Source: Bacillota bacterium (GTDB lineage: Bacteria > Bacillota_A > Clostridia > Peptostreptococcales > Anaerovoracaceae). Taken from it: 8,237 bases of DNA. Where the stretch lies: contig JAFYPY010000091.1 in NCBI GenBank assembly GCA_017547345.1, forward strand, positions 1 to 8,237, read 5' to 3'. Positions within the stretch are counted from its first letter, which is position 1. Each line of letters opens with the position of its first letter. The notes under the pieces were generated by a model. It was not told the origin of the DNA, made no database searches, and was given only the letters and a program-made list of their open reading frames with translations. Of the stretch, positions 7,240-8,237 are shown piece after piece. A program made the translations under genes and the position numbers.

Positions 7240-7722
7240 TTATTCTTCCTCTTCGTAATATTCTTCATCAGCATTTCTTAAATTTAATGCCTTGTCAATA
7301 TATAGAATACCGTCTAAATGGTCGTATTCGTGGCACATTACTCTAGCATCAAAATCACTAAATTCATAAACCTGCTTTTCGCCATTAATGTCAAGAGCTT
7401 CCATCTTGATGTAATAAGGTCTTTCTACAGTACCGATTTTGCCAGGAACGCTTAGGCAACCTTCATCGTCAAGCTGGCTTCCGGACTGTTCTAAGATTAC
7501 TGGGTTAATCATGATATATACTCTACCCGGTTCAGGTTCTGCAATAAACATTCTTCTCATAACGCCAACCTGTGGAGCTGCAATACCAACACCCATTTCT
7601 TCTCTCATTGTTTCAAGCATATCTTCTAAAGTAAGCTTAATTCTGTCTGTAATTTCGCCAACTTCTCTACATTTTTTTCTTAAAATTTCATCGCCTTCTA
7701 CTACGATATTTCTTAATGCCAT
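7240..7722 (-). CDS. def: Peptide deformylase
   Basis: Def is a metallo-hydrolase (usually Fe2+) that removes the N-formyl group from nascent proteins at the ribosome exit. The 160 residues fit the short type of deformylase. Motif I is GVGIAAPQ (44-51), motif II is EGCLS (87-91, metal ligand C89) and motif III is HEYDH (131-135, ligands H131 and H135, catalytic E132). The residue before H131 is Cys rather than the more common Gln, a variant I recall from Clostridia. The last ten residues are mostly Asp, Glu and Tyr (ADEEYYEEEE), probably an unstructured acidic tail. A strong GGAGGTAG ribosome binding site (7726-7733) precedes the ATG, 16 bases after the priA stop. Confidence 0.97.
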   Translation of the reverse strand: MALRNIVVEGDEILRKKCREVGEITDRIKLTLEDMLETMREEMGVGIAAPQVGVMRRMFIAEPEPGRVYIMINPVILEQSGSQLDDEGCLSVPGKIGTVERPYYIKMEALDINGEKQVYEFSDFDARVMCHEYDHLDGILYIDKALNLRNADEEYYEEEE

Positions 7723-7738
7723 TTTCTACCTCCGTTAA

Positions 7739-8237
7739 TTAAAATGTGCTATAAGGATTTATATCTAAATCCATGTTACAATCAACTCGTTCTTTAACTA
7801 AAATTTTATTAAAATTTTCCAAGTAATAAACGTATTCATTTCTCTTGCCCTTGGGGCATTTTATATATAAATAATATCTATATGAGTCTTTCCCTTTAAA
7901 TGTCTGTGAAATTCGTGGATCCAAAATTTTATTTTTTGTTTCTTGACCCATAATATTCTCTATATATATTTTGCATCTTTTACTGCATTCAATTGCTATC
8001 GTTTCATCTTCTGATGTAAAATTAACCATTATCAAATCAGAATACGGCGGATAGTCCATAAGCTCTCTAATTCTTATTTCTTCATCAAAAAATCCTGCAT
8101 AATTGTGAGCAGCAGCCTGCATTATTGCATAATTTCGTGGCTCATAACTTTGAATAATAACCTTGCCTTGCCTGTTTCCTCTCCCTGCTCGTCCTGCAGC
8201 TTGAGTAATGAGCTGAAAAGTCCTCTCGCTAGACCTA
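7739..8237 (-). CDS. priA: Primosomal protein N' PriA, C-terminal part (cut by right edge)
   Basis: PriA is the 3'-to-5' DNA helicase that reloads the replisome at stalled forks. The frame stays open from the stop at 7739-7741 to the window edge and gives the last 165 residues of a protein normally above 700 residues. The methionine at 8122 is internal. Upstream of it the frame encodes SSERTFQLITQAAGRAGRGN, which contains helicase motif VI (QAAGRAGRG, about 8177-8203) as found in PriA. Downstream comes the C-terminal domain with IRELMDYPPYSDLIMV and the terminal NPYSTF, also typical of PriA. RecG was excluded because its motif VI and C-terminus differ. priA leads into def, a common clostridial order. 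The N-terminal DNA-binding domain, the ATPase motifs and most of the zinc-binding region lie outside the window. Confidence 0.95.
   Translation of the reverse strand, partial: RSSERTFQLITQAAGRAGRGNRQGKVIIQSYEPRNYAIMQAAAHNYAGFFDEEIRIRELMDYPPYSDLIMVNFTSEDETIAIECSKRCKIYIENIMGQETKNKILDPRISQTFKGKDSYRYYLYIKCPKGKRNEYVYYLENFNKILVKERVDCNMDLDINPYSTF

Noticed and set aside
6975..7346. Plus-strand open frame of 123 codons spanning the def-fmt junction
   Set aside because: It overlaps two well-supported genes in antisense and has no recognisable domain. Judged to be chance.
7676..7722. Unusual Cys before the HExxH histidine of deformylase as a possible defect, with start region re-checked
   Set aside because: All three metal ligands and the catalytic Glu are present. 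A Cys at this position is one I recall in clostridial deformylases, and the strong ribosome binding site supports the start.
7739..8122. A separate 127-residue protein starting at the Met at 8122
   Set aside because: The same frame stays open upstream to the window edge and encodes PriA helicase motif VI, so this Met is internal to priA.

Overview
The window is an AT-rich, tightly packed stretch of bacterial chromosome. It carries one long run of minus-strand housekeeping genes and the 3' end of one plus-strand gene. Gene content and order (priA, def, fmt, a YugP-type membrane zinc peptidase, rsmB, a PP2C phosphatase, a PASTA kinase, rsgA, rpe) match the conserved replication-restart/translation/signalling cluster of Firmicutes. 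Strong AGGAGG-type ribosome binding sites and the YugP-type peptidase between fmt and rsmB point to an anaerobic Clostridia-like organism. I cannot place it reliably to family.

Layout, in transcription order from right to left: the C-terminal part of PriA (cut by the right window edge), peptide deformylase, methionyl-tRNA formyltransferase, the membrane zinc peptidase, 16S rRNA m5C967 methyltransferase RsmB, phosphatase PrpC/Stp, kinase PrkC, ribosome-assembly GTPase RsgA, and ribulose-phosphate 3-epimerase Rpe. Gaps between these genes run from an 11-base overlap to 22 bases, and no internal terminator or obvious internal promoter is visible, so they look like one operon whose promoter lies upstream of the window. 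A perfect hairpin with T-runs on both strands (about 153-184) closes this operon and also ends the convergent plus-strand gene at the left edge, whose product I could not identify.

The genes share a theme. Fmt formylates initiator Met-tRNA and Def removes the formyl group from nascent proteins. RsmB modifies, and RsgA matures, the small ribosomal subunit. PrkC and PrpC form an antagonistic Ser/Thr kinase/phosphatase pair that senses cell-wall fragments and phosphorylates targets that in related bacteria include translation GTPases. Rpe belongs to the pentose phosphate pathway.

The window is essentially ordinary core genome. I see no mobile element, CRISPR array, RNA gene or riboswitch, and no gene-free stretch longer than about 50 bases. 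The points most worth a second look are a PrkC activation loop without threonine, the acidic tail after its PASTA repeats, the poorly understood membrane peptidase, and the unidentified gene at the left edge.
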